In this document: positions 1-5,106 of the stretch, piece after piece
Position numbering within the stretch: position 1 is the first letter of the stretch
How the letters are laid out: every line of letters begins with the position of its first letter
Assembly: GCA_021779415.1 (NCBI GenBank)
Contig: JAJYAS010000312.1
Location: forward strand, 1-5,106
Direction: 5' to 3'
DNA from: Bacillota bacterium
GTDB taxonomy: Bacteria > Bacillota_B > Desulfitobacteriia > Desulfitobacteriales > Desulfitobacteriaceae
DNA: 5,106 nucleotides
Program-made: the position numbers and the translations under genes
Notes under the pieces: generated by a model
Told to the model about the DNA's origin: nothing
Databases searched by the model: none
What the model saw: only the letters and a program-made list of their open reading frames with translations

Positions 1-408
1 AAGGTAAACCTGACCATTTTTTAAGACGGTTTGAGCTACAGAATCAGCTACTTTTGTGCCAATAGCCCGTTCTCCATTGTCACTGCGCACAGTCGTTGCA
101 ATGCGAGTATCTCGGAGAAATAAAGTCACTGTGTCACCGGTTAGCTCAGATAAATGATCCACAAGTTCTGTTTGATAAGATAACTGATTTGCACCTTTGT
201 ACAACATCCCGTCTTGTATATGCCAAGGGCCAGTGTACTTAAGATCAATAATCTCGATACACGTTGCCAAATCAGATTTTGCTTTAACAATTGCAGCATC
301 CACTGCCCTTTGCCGCATGTCCCAACCAACTACGAAAATAAAACTTACTGCCAAAATGATTAGTGAACCAATCATTAACAATAGAATTTGATGTTTAAGT
401 GAGTTCAA
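1..408 (-). CDS. Methyl-accepting chemotaxis receptor, N-terminal part (cut by window edge)
   Basis: This is the first 136 residues of a transmembrane chemoreceptor; the rest lies beyond the left edge. Residues about 8-28 form one hydrophobic helix that acts as an uncleaved signal anchor. From about residue 30 an extracellular ligand-sensing domain begins. It carries the pattern of single-Cache-type MCP sensors: a DLKYTGPWHIQDG segment (55-67), LTGDTVTLF (89-97), DTRIATTVRSDNGERAIGT (100-118) and a Val-Ala-Gln-Thr-Val-Leu helix near the cut. Known receptors of this type continue with a second membrane helix, a HAMP domain and a cytoplasmic signalling domain that talks to CheA/CheW; none of that is visible here. 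I chose the TTG start because AGGAGG sits 7 bases upstream and the membrane helix follows at once; no ATG fits before residue 12. The ligand cannot be told. A sensor histidine kinase with the same sensor fold is the main alternative. Confidence 0.8.
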   Translation of the reverse strand, partial: MNSLKHQILLLMIGSLIILAVSFIFVVGWDMRQRAVDAAIVKAKSDLATCIEIIDLKYTGPWHIQDGMLYKGANQLSYQTELVDHLSELTGDTVTLFLRDTRIATTVRSDNGERAIGTKVADSVAQTVLKNGQVYL

Positions 409-415
409 TTTAACT

Positions 416-421
416 CCTCCT
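416..421 (-). promoter_or_regulatory. Ribosome binding site deciding the TTG start of the chemoreceptor
   Basis: A perfect AGGAGG on the minus strand ends 7 bases before the TTG at 408-406. It fixes an otherwise weak start codon. The site lies in a 10-bp perfect palindrome, CTCCTAGGAG (417-426), which could only fold as a very tight hairpin or pair between two transcripts. Confidence 0.75.
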
Positions 422-437
422 AGGAGATATCTTTCAT

Positions 438-466
438 ATCATAAGTTCGTTGTCTTTCCATCTAAA
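438..466 (-). promoter_or_regulatory. Probable sigma-A promoter of the chemoreceptor gene
   Basis: On the minus strand, TTTAGA (466-461, 4 of 6 to TTGACA) is followed after exactly 17 bases by TATGAT (443-438, 5 of 6 to TATAAT). Transcription would start near 431 and give a leader of roughly 23 bases that contains the AGGAGG. I looked for a motility-type sigma-D site (TAAA, about 15 bases, GCCGATAA) and found only a poor match, so a housekeeping promoter is the better reading. Confidence 0.45.
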
Positions 467-580
467 ACCTTTAATTAAAAAAGTATTTTTAAAATTTAGT
501 TTAAGGTCATGTTATGAGAAGGAATTGCCTAACTGATGTGGAATTTGTAACAATAAATGTAGATATAGGAGGATTGATCT

Positions 581-1036
581 ATGTCCTTGTTTCGTGTTCT
601 CTATGAAATTCTAAGCCAAAACGGTTGGGAATTCGATTTTGACGACAAGAATGGGATCATTAAACTTGAAATTCGTGGTATTAACACGAATTTTAACGCA
701 TTCCTTCTTGTCGATGAAGAGCAAGAATCCTTACTATGCAATACACATATCAATCAAAAGATTCCCTATTCTAAACGCCTTGAAGTATGCGATTTTATGA
801 GTCGCATTAACTACGAGCTTGTTAACGGCAATTTCGAAATGGACATGGATACTGGAGAAATCCGATACCGCACCTTCCTTGATTTATCAGATGCCGAGCC
901 CTCACAAGACCAAGTCCTTAATATCGTTTGGAATGGTGTACTTGGCTTTGACACATATTACCCTGGATTAATGAAACTCGTTTATGGAGATTTAAGTGCC
1001 GAGGAGGCAGCAGACTATTGTATTGAAAACATTTGA
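581..1036 (+). CDS. YbjN domain-containing protein
   Basis: This is a 151-residue acidic soluble protein with no signal peptide or membrane helix. It has the features of the YbjN family, whose fold resembles type III secretion chaperones: an N-terminal helix ending in a NGWEFDFD-like segment (14-21), a beta strand, a KRLEVCDFMSRINYELVNGNFE stretch (about 65-86), the family hallmark MDMDTGEIRYRT (87-98), and a C-terminal YYPGLMKLVYGDLSAEEA helix pair. In enterobacteria YbjN affects stress tolerance and motility, but no biochemical role is established, so none is claimed here. The ATG start is supported by AGGAGG at 567-572 with an 8-base spacer. Upstream promoter candidates are weak (TTGCCT at 525-530 with TAACAA at 548-553, or TTAAAA at 489-494 with TATGAG at 513-518). 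The gene stands alone and ends in a hairpin shared with the convergent membrane-protein gene. Confidence 0.85.
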   Translation: MSLFRVLYEILSQNGWEFDFDDKNGIIKLEIRGINTNFNAFLLVDEEQESLLCNTHINQKIPYSKRLEVCDFMSRINYELVNGNFEMDMDTGEIRYRTFLDLSDAEPSQDQVLNIVWNGVLGFDTYYPGLMKLVYGDLSAEEAADYCIENI

Positions 1037-1061
1037 AGGAGTGGCATTTGCCACTCCTTCA
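1034..1061. terminator. Shared bidirectional hairpin between convergent genes, including both stop codons
   Basis: A perfect 12-bp stem, 1034-1045 with 1050-1061, closes a 4-base loop. Its first three bases are the TGA stop of the YbjN gene, and its last three are the TGA stop of the opposite membrane-protein gene. Neither side has a clear U-tract: the plus side continues CGCTGTC, and the minus side AAATGTTTTC. Termination may therefore be weak, or the hairpin may mainly block read-through and protect 3' ends. Confidence 0.65.
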
Positions 1062-1709
1062 CGCTGTCAATGGGACAATATAAATAAGAACCATAATATA
1101 ATGCACTATACTTCCCGCCCCAATAAACAGATGAAAGACTTCATGAAAACCAAAACGTTTAGGGAAAAAATCAAAAATCTTGGTCGCATAAATTACTGCA
1201 CCCATAGTGTAAACAGCTCCACCAACCGCCATAAGTATGATCGCGCCCATCGGCAAATTCTTGATCAGTTGTAAAAACGGAACTAAGGCAATCCAACCTA
1301 GCGAGACGTAAAAAGCTGACGACACATATCGGGGTGCATGGATAAACCAAATCTTGAGAGCCATGCCAATAATAGCCAAAATCCAAACCGTTGCAAGCAT
1401 AGCCCACCGCCATGCTCCTTCTAAACCATAGTAAAAAACAGGTGTATAGGAGCCAGCAATCAGAAAATAAATAGCGATATGGTCTACCTTTTTTAATATA
1501 AGCTCTTTTTGAGGCGTGGTTTTCACCCAATGATAAAGTGAGCTAGCCCCATACAGCATTATCATACTCACACCATAAACTGTCATTGTAATAAGTTTGG
1601 AAGTATTGTTTTTACTCAATAGAATTAGGAATACGAGTCCAACAATAGCAGCCATGAACAAAATAAAATGAGTCCAAGTATTAACTGGTTCCTTCATTTT
1701 CAACGTCAT
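1059..1709 (-). CDS. Hemolysin III / TrhA-family seven-helix membrane protein
   Basis: This is a 216-residue integral inner-membrane protein of the PAQR/hemolysin III superfamily, at full family length. Seven hydrophobic helices can be read, at about 14-31, 39-58, 77-95, 101-120, 131-149, 155-175 and 190-212. The conserved metal-site pattern is intact: EPVNTWTH at the start (7-14), SSLYH with H60, VDH with D76-H77 and AGSYTP (85-90), then GFHEVFHLF with H189 and H193. In solved PAQR proteins, histidines of the second and seventh helices hold zinc. In B. subtilis the relative YqfA was linked to membrane fluidity and energy metabolism; the name hemolysin is historical and gives no evidence of toxicity. 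ATG at 1709 is chosen over M5 because GGAGGG lies 6 bases upstream. It is a single gene with its own promoter. Substrate or reaction unknown. Confidence 0.92.
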   Translation of the reverse strand: MTLKMKEPVNTWTHFILFMAAIVGLVFLILLSKNNTSKLITMTVYGVSMIMLYGASSLYHWVKTTPQKELILKKVDHIAIYFLIAGSYTPVFYYGLEGAWRWAMLATVWILAIIGMALKIWFIHAPRYVSSAFYVSLGWIALVPFLQLIKNLPMGAIILMAVGGAVYTMGAVIYATKIFDFFPKRFGFHEVFHLFIGAGSIVHYIMVLIYIVPLTA

Positions 1710-1740
1710 TTAAAACCCTCCATAACTCTCTTGGCTAGCG

Positions 1741-1756
1741 TTCTTTCTATAAAGAA
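1741..1756. repeat. Short inverted repeat at the predicted transcript start of the hemolysin III-family gene
   Basis: TTCTTT (1741-1746) and AAAGAA (1751-1756) are perfect inverted copies around the four bases CTAT. The repeat covers the predicted +1 region just downstream of the TAAAAT box. It could be an operator or a 5' stem-loop, but such short AT-rich repeats also arise by chance. Confidence 0.35.
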
Positions 1757-1757
1757 T

Positions 1758-1786
1758 ATTTTAAACCTTATGTTAACTAAATTCAA
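1758..1786 (-). promoter_or_regulatory. Sigma-A-like promoter of the hemolysin III-family gene
   Basis: On the minus strand, TTGAAT (1786-1781) and TAAAAT (1763-1758) are separated by exactly 17 bases, matching the housekeeping consensus at 4 of 6 and 5 of 6 positions. The predicted start is near 1751, giving a leader of about 40 bases. The first bases of that leader overlap an inverted repeat (1741-1756). Confidence 0.55.
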
Positions 1787-1806
1787 CCATACCGATAAAC
1801 TAAAAG

Positions 1807-1844
1807 TCTTAATTTATTAATACAAGACTATTGTAAAATTAAGA
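1807..1844. repeat. Bulged 14-bp dyad in the divergent spacer
   Basis: The outer arms TCTTAATTT (1807-1815) and AAATTAAGA (1836-1844) and the inner arms TACAA (1821-1825) and TTGTA (1831-1835) are perfectly complementary. Together they form a 14-bp stem with a 5-base loop (GACTA) and a 5-base bulge, ATTAA, on the left side only. A competing 6-bp pairing, AGTCTT (1805-1810) with AAGACT (1824-1829), also exists. It lies upstream of both flanking genes, outside their predicted transcripts. The function is unknown; it could be a protein-binding site or the relic of a terminator. Confidence 0.4.
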
Positions 1845-1879
1845 AAAGGAAACCTCTTTATATTGTAGCAATAATTACC

Positions 1880-1909
1880 TGAGTAATAAAATTAGTCGAA
1901 GACATAATA
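1880..1909 (+). promoter_or_regulatory. Sigma-G (forespore)-type promoter of the SASP gene
   Basis: TGAGTA (1880-1885) is followed after 17 bases by CATAATA (1903-1909). The second box matches the forespore -10 pattern CATnnTA exactly, and the first differs by one base from TGnATA. Transcription would start near 1916, about 40 bases before the ATG. Alpha/beta-type SASP genes are classic sigma-G targets, so motif, spacing and gene product agree. Sigma-F sites look similar and cannot be excluded. Confidence 0.6.
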
Positions 1910-1956
1910 AGAATGTTCCAGTACACAATCATAAATATAAAGGAGGGTTCCTAAAC

Positions 1957-2163
1957 ATGGCAGGAGAAAGAAACACTAATACCCCAGCAGCAAAAGGAGC
2001 TTCACAACAATTGGATCAGTTCAAGTATGAAGTAGCAAATGAGATGGGCCTTCAATTAGGCGGTGACCGCACAAGCCGTGAAAACGGTTCCGTCGGCGGC
2101 CAAATGACCAAACGGATGATTCAATTTGCAGAAGAACATCTTAAAGGTGGAACCAGGATCTAA
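1957..2163 (+). CDS. Alpha/beta-type small acid-soluble spore protein
   Basis: This 68-residue protein is of the SASP family that coats and protects DNA in dormant spores and is degraded at germination to supply amino acids. The two family signatures are present in order: LDQFKYEVANEMGLQLGGD (19-37), containing the germination-protease site KYE/VANE with cleavage expected after E25, and TSRENGSVGGQMTKRMI (39-55), the DNA-binding helix region with the conserved Gly-Ser-Val-Gly-Gly core. The N-terminal 18 residues are variable and Thr/Ala/Gln-rich, as usual. There are no cysteines. AGGAGG at 1941-1946 with a 10-base spacer supports the ATG start. The gene is monocistronic: forespore-type promoter in front, strong intrinsic terminator behind. 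It resembles B. subtilis SspA/SspB, but spore formers usually carry several copies, so I give no symbol. Confidence 0.95.
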   Translation: MAGERNTNTPAAKGASQQLDQFKYEVANEMGLQLGGDRTSRENGSVGGQMTKRMIQFAEEHLKGGTRI

Positions 2164-2203
2164 TAGCAGCTTGTTATTACGAATGGTTAAACCAAGACCT
2201 TGA

Positions 2204-2247
2204 AATAAGAGGGATATCGAAAGATATCCCTCTTATTATTTTTTTTT
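2204..2247 (+). terminator. Strong intrinsic terminator of the SASP gene
   Basis: A perfect 15-bp stem (2204-2218 with 2223-2237) is capped by a GAAA tetraloop (2219-2222) and followed by A and nine T (2239-2247). It ends about 80 bases after the SASP stop. GNRA loops stabilise such stems, and the U-tract is complete, so termination should be efficient. Confidence 0.93.
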
Positions 2248-2276
2248 AAAAAAAATAGGAGCAATTGCTCCTATTT
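2248..2276 (-). terminator. Intrinsic terminator of the copper unit / small unknown gene
   Basis: A 24-base perfect palindrome (2253-2276) reads on the minus strand as a hairpin with a GGAGC/GCTCC core. It is followed by a U-tract encoded by the eight A of 2248-2255. The TAG stop of the small gene (2273-2271) lies inside the hairpin arm. It abuts the SASP terminator so that nine T meet eight A at 2247/2248. Confidence 0.85.
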
Positions 2277-2468
2277 AATTGTACCATCGGTTTCTTCAAG
2301 ATGTTTCTTCTTGGATGCTAAATGCGCTTTGACATCCTTAATTTGGTGAGCGGAAAGTTCCTCAGCATTTTCCGCTAGGAAGTCTTCATTCTTGTGGATA
2401 TTGCGAAGTGTTAACTCGATTTTTTTTAGTTCCTCATTCTTGTCTTTATTGCCATCATTTCTTGGCAA
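2271..2468 (-). CDS. Small charged helical protein of unknown function downstream of copZ
   Basis: I do not recognise this 65-residue protein. It is rich in Lys, Glu and Asp, lacks cysteine, and has no signal peptide or membrane helix. Two amphipathic helices are likely, about residues 11-30 and 40-60, joined near an AENAEELSAHQ segment. Four histidines (25, 41, 49, 56) are the only candidate metal ligands. I chose the TTG start: GGGGGTGAT (2481-2473) matches the anti-Shine-Dalgarno complement at 8 of 9 bases, and its G run lies 8 bases before this TTG. The in-frame ATG at 2474 is only 2 bases from the run, and the GTG at 2477 overlaps it. With ATG the protein would have 67 residues. The stop lies 46 bp past copZ on the same strand and inside a terminator. 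That suggests it is the last gene of the copper unit, though an internal promoter is not excluded. Confidence 0.7.
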   Translation of the reverse strand: MPRNDGNKDKNEELKKIELTLRNIHKNEDFLAENAEELSAHQIKDVKAHLASKKKHLEETDGTIK

Positions 2469-2514
2469 GACCATCACCCCCAGATTAGTTTATCCAAAGG
2501 TGATGTATTCATCC

Positions 2515-2712
2515 TCACTCTGCAGAATAACCTGCATCTACGATCGCTTTTACAAGACTTGCGCGCTCAGTCTCTCCCGTTACAACTGCTTCTTTAGCAG
2601 CCAGATCAACTTTCACGCTTTCAACGCCACTAACTGCCTGCAGGGCTTTTTCAACTCGCATTTTGCAATGATTACAAGTCATTCCTTCAACTTTAAGGAT
2701 TGTTGGGTTCAT
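2515..2712 (-). CDS. copZ: Copper chaperone CopZ (heavy-metal-associated domain protein)
   Basis: This is a cytosolic 65-residue single HMA domain, the usual length for CopZ. It reads as the ferredoxin-like beta-alpha-beta-beta-alpha-beta order. The metal loop GMTCNHCKMRVEKAL (10-24) supplies C13 and C16 for Cu(I), with M11 packing under the loop. The rest (SGVESVKVDLAAKEAVV, then the second helix ending DAGYSAE) is typical. In characterised systems CopZ hands Cu(I) to the CxxC domains and transport site of CopA; the ATPase encoded just upstream makes that role very likely here. A GAGAGGTG ribosome site lies 9 bases before the ATG. The 115-bp gap to copA contains no convincing terminator and no good promoter. 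Histidine between the cysteines (CNHC) resembles Bacillus CopZ (CxHC) and fits Cu(I) rather than mercury; a mercury-binding MerP would normally carry a signal peptide. Confidence 0.92.
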   Translation of the reverse strand: MNPTILKVEGMTCNHCKMRVEKALQAVSGVESVKVDLAAKEAVVTGETERASLVKAIVDAGYSAE

Positions 2713-2827
2713 TTTTATTCACCTCTCTTGTTCATACTATTTTATTGCTATCCTCTCATAGGCACCTATCTGCCCACAAAGGAAACCTTACTACCTCTTT
2801 AGAAGTTTTCTCTTAGAACTATAACGA
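2713..2827 (-). other. copA-copZ spacer
   Basis: This 115-bp AT-rich spacer holds the copZ ribosome site. It also holds a short near-palindrome, ATAGG-CA-CCTAT (2758-2769), and a weak 4-bp stem, AAGG-AAA-CCTT. I found no T-tract hairpin, no convincing -35/-10 pair and no CsoR-like GC-centred operator. Co-transcription of copA and copZ is the simplest reading, with possible RNA processing in the spacer. Confidence 0.4.
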
Positions 2828-5106
2828 CTAATCTTCTAATTGTTTATCATACCGTCTCAAAAAGATAGAATTGGTCACTACGGAAACGGATGAAAAGGCC
2901 ATAGCCAACCCAGCCCATTCGGGCGGCAAAAGCTCACCAGTAATCGGGTAAAGAACACCCGCTGCAATCGGGATACCAATAGCATTATAAATTAGAGCCC
3001 AGAACAGATTTTGCTTGATCTTAGCTAGGGTTTTTCGCCCTAATCGAATCGCCCTCTCGACATCTAACAGGTCGTTGCGGACTAATACCACATCCCCGGT
3101 TTCCTTAGCCACATCCGTGCCTGAACCGATTGCAATACCAACATCAGCTTGGGCTAGCGCTGGTGCATCATTAATCCCATCCCCCACCATAGCTACCTTA
3201 TACCCAAGTTCTTGATATTTCTTAATAATACTTATCTTTTCTTGAGGCAAAATTTCGGCGATCACGTCATCAATCCCAACCTGCTCTCCCACGACATTGG
3301 CCACTTTCTTATTGTCTCCTGTGATCATAAACGTCTTTAAACCTAATTTATGCAAGCGCTCAATGGCTTCTTTAGTACTGTCCTTAACCACATCCGCTAG
3401 AGCGATGAGTCCAATGACACGACCGTCGAGGGCAATAAAGCTGGTTGTTCTTCCCGCCTCAGCCAAACGCAGGAAATCCTGTTCTGATTCTTGGACCTCA
3501 ACATTATTGGAATGCATCAACTTAATATTGCCAATCAGTAAGGTTTGCCCGTCATACGTGCACGTGACGCCATACCCGGCCTCTTCACGATAATTTTCAA
3601 CATCTTTAATTTCAAGCTGTTCTTGCTTGCTCTTAGCCACTACCGCTTGAGCCAACGGATGAATCGAAGGGTTTTCACCTGCAGCAGCAATTTTAAGAAC
3701 ATCTTGTCTTGTAAAAGCCCCAAAGGGAACGACCTCCGTCACTTCGGGAGTTCCTTTTGTCAACGTCCCTGTCTTGTCAAAACCAATCACCTGTAAGTGA
3801 GCAATGCTCTCCAGTACGGCTGCAGATTTAAATAAGATCCCTCGGTTTAAACCTACCCCGCTGCCCACCATGATTGCCGTTGGAGTAGCTAATCCCAATG
3901 CACAAGGACAAGCAATGACCAAGACTGCAATGGCCGCTGTAAAAGCAAACACGAACGAGCTATGCAACCCCAAATACCAAATTATAAACGTCAGCAGCGA
4001 CAACAAAACAACCGTCGGAACAAAGTAATTAGAAATCACATCCGCCAGTCTTTGGATCGGCGGTTTAACTCCTTGAGCATCTTCGACCATTTTAATGATC
4101 CCAGCCAGAATGGTATCTTTGCCAGTTTTGGTGGTTCTAACCTTAATACTACCCGAACGATTAATCGTAGCTCCGATCACTAAGTCCCCAACCCTCTTAT
4201 CAACGGGAATGGATTCTCCAGTTAGCATCGCCTCGTCGATACTAGCTTGTCCCTCGATGATCTCACCATCGACGGGTATCCTTTCTCCAGATTTGACAAG
4301 GGCGATATCCCCGATTTTTAGATCCGAAGCGGAAACTTCCCTGACCTCACCATCAACTAAGAGATGCGCTTTATCGGCTTGTAACTCTAACAGTTTTTTT
4401 AAGGCTTGCCCTGCTCTCCCCTTTGCTTTAGCTTCTAAATATTTCCCAAAACGCACAAAGGTAATCAACAAGGCCGAGGTATCAAAGAAATTAGGACCTG
4501 CAAAGAAGAAGGTTGGAAAAAACATATGAACTGTCGTCATTAAACTATATCCATATGCTGCTGTAATCCCTAGAGCCACTAAGACATCCATATTGGCGGA
4601 GCGGTTCTTTAAGGCGTGATAAGCACCTCGGTAAAATGTCCAACCAGCGGTAAACTGAACAATCGTCGCCAGAATCAACATCGTATACATCAAGGGCCTT
4701 GACATGGGTAGAAACATAATCGGCATAATCGGCAACGAAAGAACCGCACTGAAAATAAGCCAATTGCGTTGATGGATTGCCGTACGATCGTCTTGATTCC
4801 CATCCTCATTTTCGATGGGAGTATACCCAGCATCCCGAACTTGTGCATAGATCTCATTGATTGTGACAACCCCTGGATCAAAGTCCACTGTCACCATTTC
4901 ACTTGCTAAATTAACCGTAGCATTCTGGATCCCCTGAGTACCCTTAAGTTTTTTTTCAATTGCCAAAGCACAGTTTGCGCAGGTCATCCCGCCAACTTTG
5001 AATTGTTGTTTTCCGCTGTCTTCGTTTCGGGCAGCATACCCCAGGTCTTTTATTTTAGCGAGAAGATCCTCCTCGTTAACCAGGCTGGGGTCCATTTCCA
5101 CGGCGA
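2828..5106 (-). CDS. copA: Cu(I)-exporting P1B-type ATPase CopA (N-terminus beyond window edge)
   Basis: This membrane pump couples ATP hydrolysis to Cu(I) export; 758 residues and the TAG stop are visible. Numbering below starts at the codon at 5101 (GTG, an internal Val). Residues 1-24 are the tail of a first HMA domain whose CxxC lies off-window. A second, complete HMA domain follows (about 33-97) with GMTCANC, C41 and C44. Eight membrane helices lie near 113-132, 137-156, 172-192, 200-217, 358-378, 384-405, 697-717 and 726-747. The catalytic set is intact: TGES (294-297) in the actuator domain, CPC (398-400), phosphorylated D442 in DKTGT, HP (481-482) with E476 for nucleotide binding, TGDN (594-597) and GDGINDAP (640-647). 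CPC with Y705-N706 and M734/S737-S738 is the P1B-1 Cu(I) signature. SIHP replaces the common SEHP. It heads the copper unit with copZ; the promoter is off-window. Confidence 0.95.
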   Translation of the reverse strand, partial: AVEMDPSLVNEEDLLAKIKDLGYAARNEDSGKQQFKVGGMTCANCALAIEKKLKGTQGIQNATVNLASEMVTVDFDPGVVTINEIYAQVRDAGYTPIENEDGNQDDRTAIHQRNWLIFSAVLSLPIMPIMFLPMSRPLMYTMLILATIVQFTAGWTFYRGAYHALKNRSANMDVLVALGITAAYGYSLMTTVHMFFPTFFFAGPNFFDTSALLITFVRFGKYLEAKAKGRAGQALKKLLELQADKAHLLVDGEVREVSASDLKIGDIALVKSGERIPVDGEIIEGQASIDEAMLTGESIPVDKRVGDLVIGATINRSGSIKVRTTKTGKDTILAGIIKMVEDAQGVKPPIQRLADVISNYFVPTVVLLSLLTFIIWYLGLHSSFVFAFTAAIAVLVIACPCALGLATPTAIMVGSGVGLNRGILFKSAAVLESIAHLQVIGFDKTGTLTKGTPEVTEVVPFGAFTRQDVLKIAAAGENPSIHPLAQAVVAKSKQEQLEIKDVENYREEAGYGVTCTYDGQTLLIGNIKLMHSNNVEVQESEQDFLRLAEAGRTTSFIALDGRVIGLIALADVVKDSTKEAIERLHKLGLKTFMITGDNKKVANVVGEQVGIDDVIAEILPQEKISIIKKYQELGYKVAMVGDGINDAPALAQADVGIAIGSGTDVAKETGDVVLVRNDLLDVERAIRLGRKTLAKIKQNLFWALIYNAIGIPIAAGVLYPITGELLPPEWAGLAMAFSSVSVVTNSIFLRRYDKQLED

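Noticed and set aside
996..1274. Plus-strand open frame running from the YbjN gene end into the opposite gene
   Set aside because: It overlaps the end of the YbjN gene in another frame, crosses the shared hairpin, and then runs antisense to the hemolysin III-family gene.
1171..1530. Cysteine-rich minus-strand open frame inside the hemolysin III-family gene
   Set aside because: It is fully contained in a strongly supported membrane-protein gene in another frame, and its Cys/Trp-rich composition is what frame-shifted membrane-helix codons give.
1845..1855. 11-base sequence AAAGGAAACCT repeated at 2777-2787
   Set aside because: It is short and AT/purine-biased, and sits in unrelated spacers; chance is the simplest explanation, with no further copies noticed.
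1913..1954. 13-codon open frame (ATG to TAA) just before the SASP gene, resembling a leader peptide
   Set aside because: It has no ribosome site, and its ATG lies at or before the predicted transcript start, so it is probably not even on the mRNA.
2758..2769. ATAGG-CA-CCTAT near-palindrome as a copper-regulator operator
   Set aside because: It lacks the GC-centred CsoR pattern and the CopY TACAnnTGTA core, and no promoter elements surround it.
2392..2802. 136-codon plus-strand open frame opposite copZ and the small gene
   Set aside because: It is antisense to two genes with good ribosome sites and family or terminator support; its Phe/Ser/Cys-rich product is typical of antisense reading.
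3804..4529. Several plus-strand open frames opposite copA
   Set aside because: All are antisense to intact, motif-rich CopA coding sequence and none resembles a known family.
1..5106. Mobile element, CRISPR, riboswitch, tRNA or phage signal
   Set aside because: I saw no terminal repeats, transposase motifs, spaced direct repeats, or tRNA-like structures in any spacer.

Overview
The window looks like chromosome from an endospore-forming Firmicute of the Clostridia. A Desulfosporosinus- or Desulfitobacterium-like organism is my best guess, by resemblance only. The sequence-based reasons are an alpha/beta-type small acid-soluble spore protein gene behind a forespore-type promoter, strong AGGAGG-type ribosome binding sites on nearly every gene, AT-rich spacers, and a Cache-type chemoreceptor N-terminus. 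I see no insertion sequence, tRNA, rRNA, CRISPR array, riboswitch or phage signal.

Layout from left to right. (1) 1-408, minus strand: the first 136 residues of a methyl-accepting chemotaxis receptor, starting at TTG and cut by the window edge. (2) 581-1036, plus: a YbjN-domain protein. (3) 1059-1709, minus: a seven-helix hemolysin III/TrhA-family membrane protein, convergent with the YbjN gene. The two stop codons pair with each other at the base of one 12-bp hairpin. (4) 1710-1956: a divergent promoter region with a sigma-A-like promoter for the membrane protein, a sigma-G-like promoter for the spore gene, and an unexplained bulged dyad. (5) 1957-2163, plus: the alpha/beta-type SASP gene, followed by a strong terminator. 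(6) 2271-2468, minus: a 65-residue protein of unknown function whose stop codon lies inside its own terminator. (7) 2515-2712, minus: the copper chaperone CopZ. (8) 2828-5106, minus: a Cu(I)-exporting P1B-type ATPase, CopA, 5'-truncated by the window edge.

The functional core is the minus-strand copper module. CopA pumps cytosolic Cu(I) outward, and CopZ delivers Cu(I) to it through matching CxxC sites. The small unknown gene follows CopZ by 46 bp on the same strand with no visible terminator between them, so it may be the last member of the copper transcription unit. No CsoR or CopY regulator gene is in view; the promoter of the unit lies beyond the right edge. The other genes (chemoreceptor, YbjN protein, TrhA-like protein, SASP) look like separate single-gene units.

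I found no clearly new multi-gene system. The most interesting items are the unknown 65-residue protein behind copZ and the unusual way stop codons are built into terminator hairpins at both convergent junctions.
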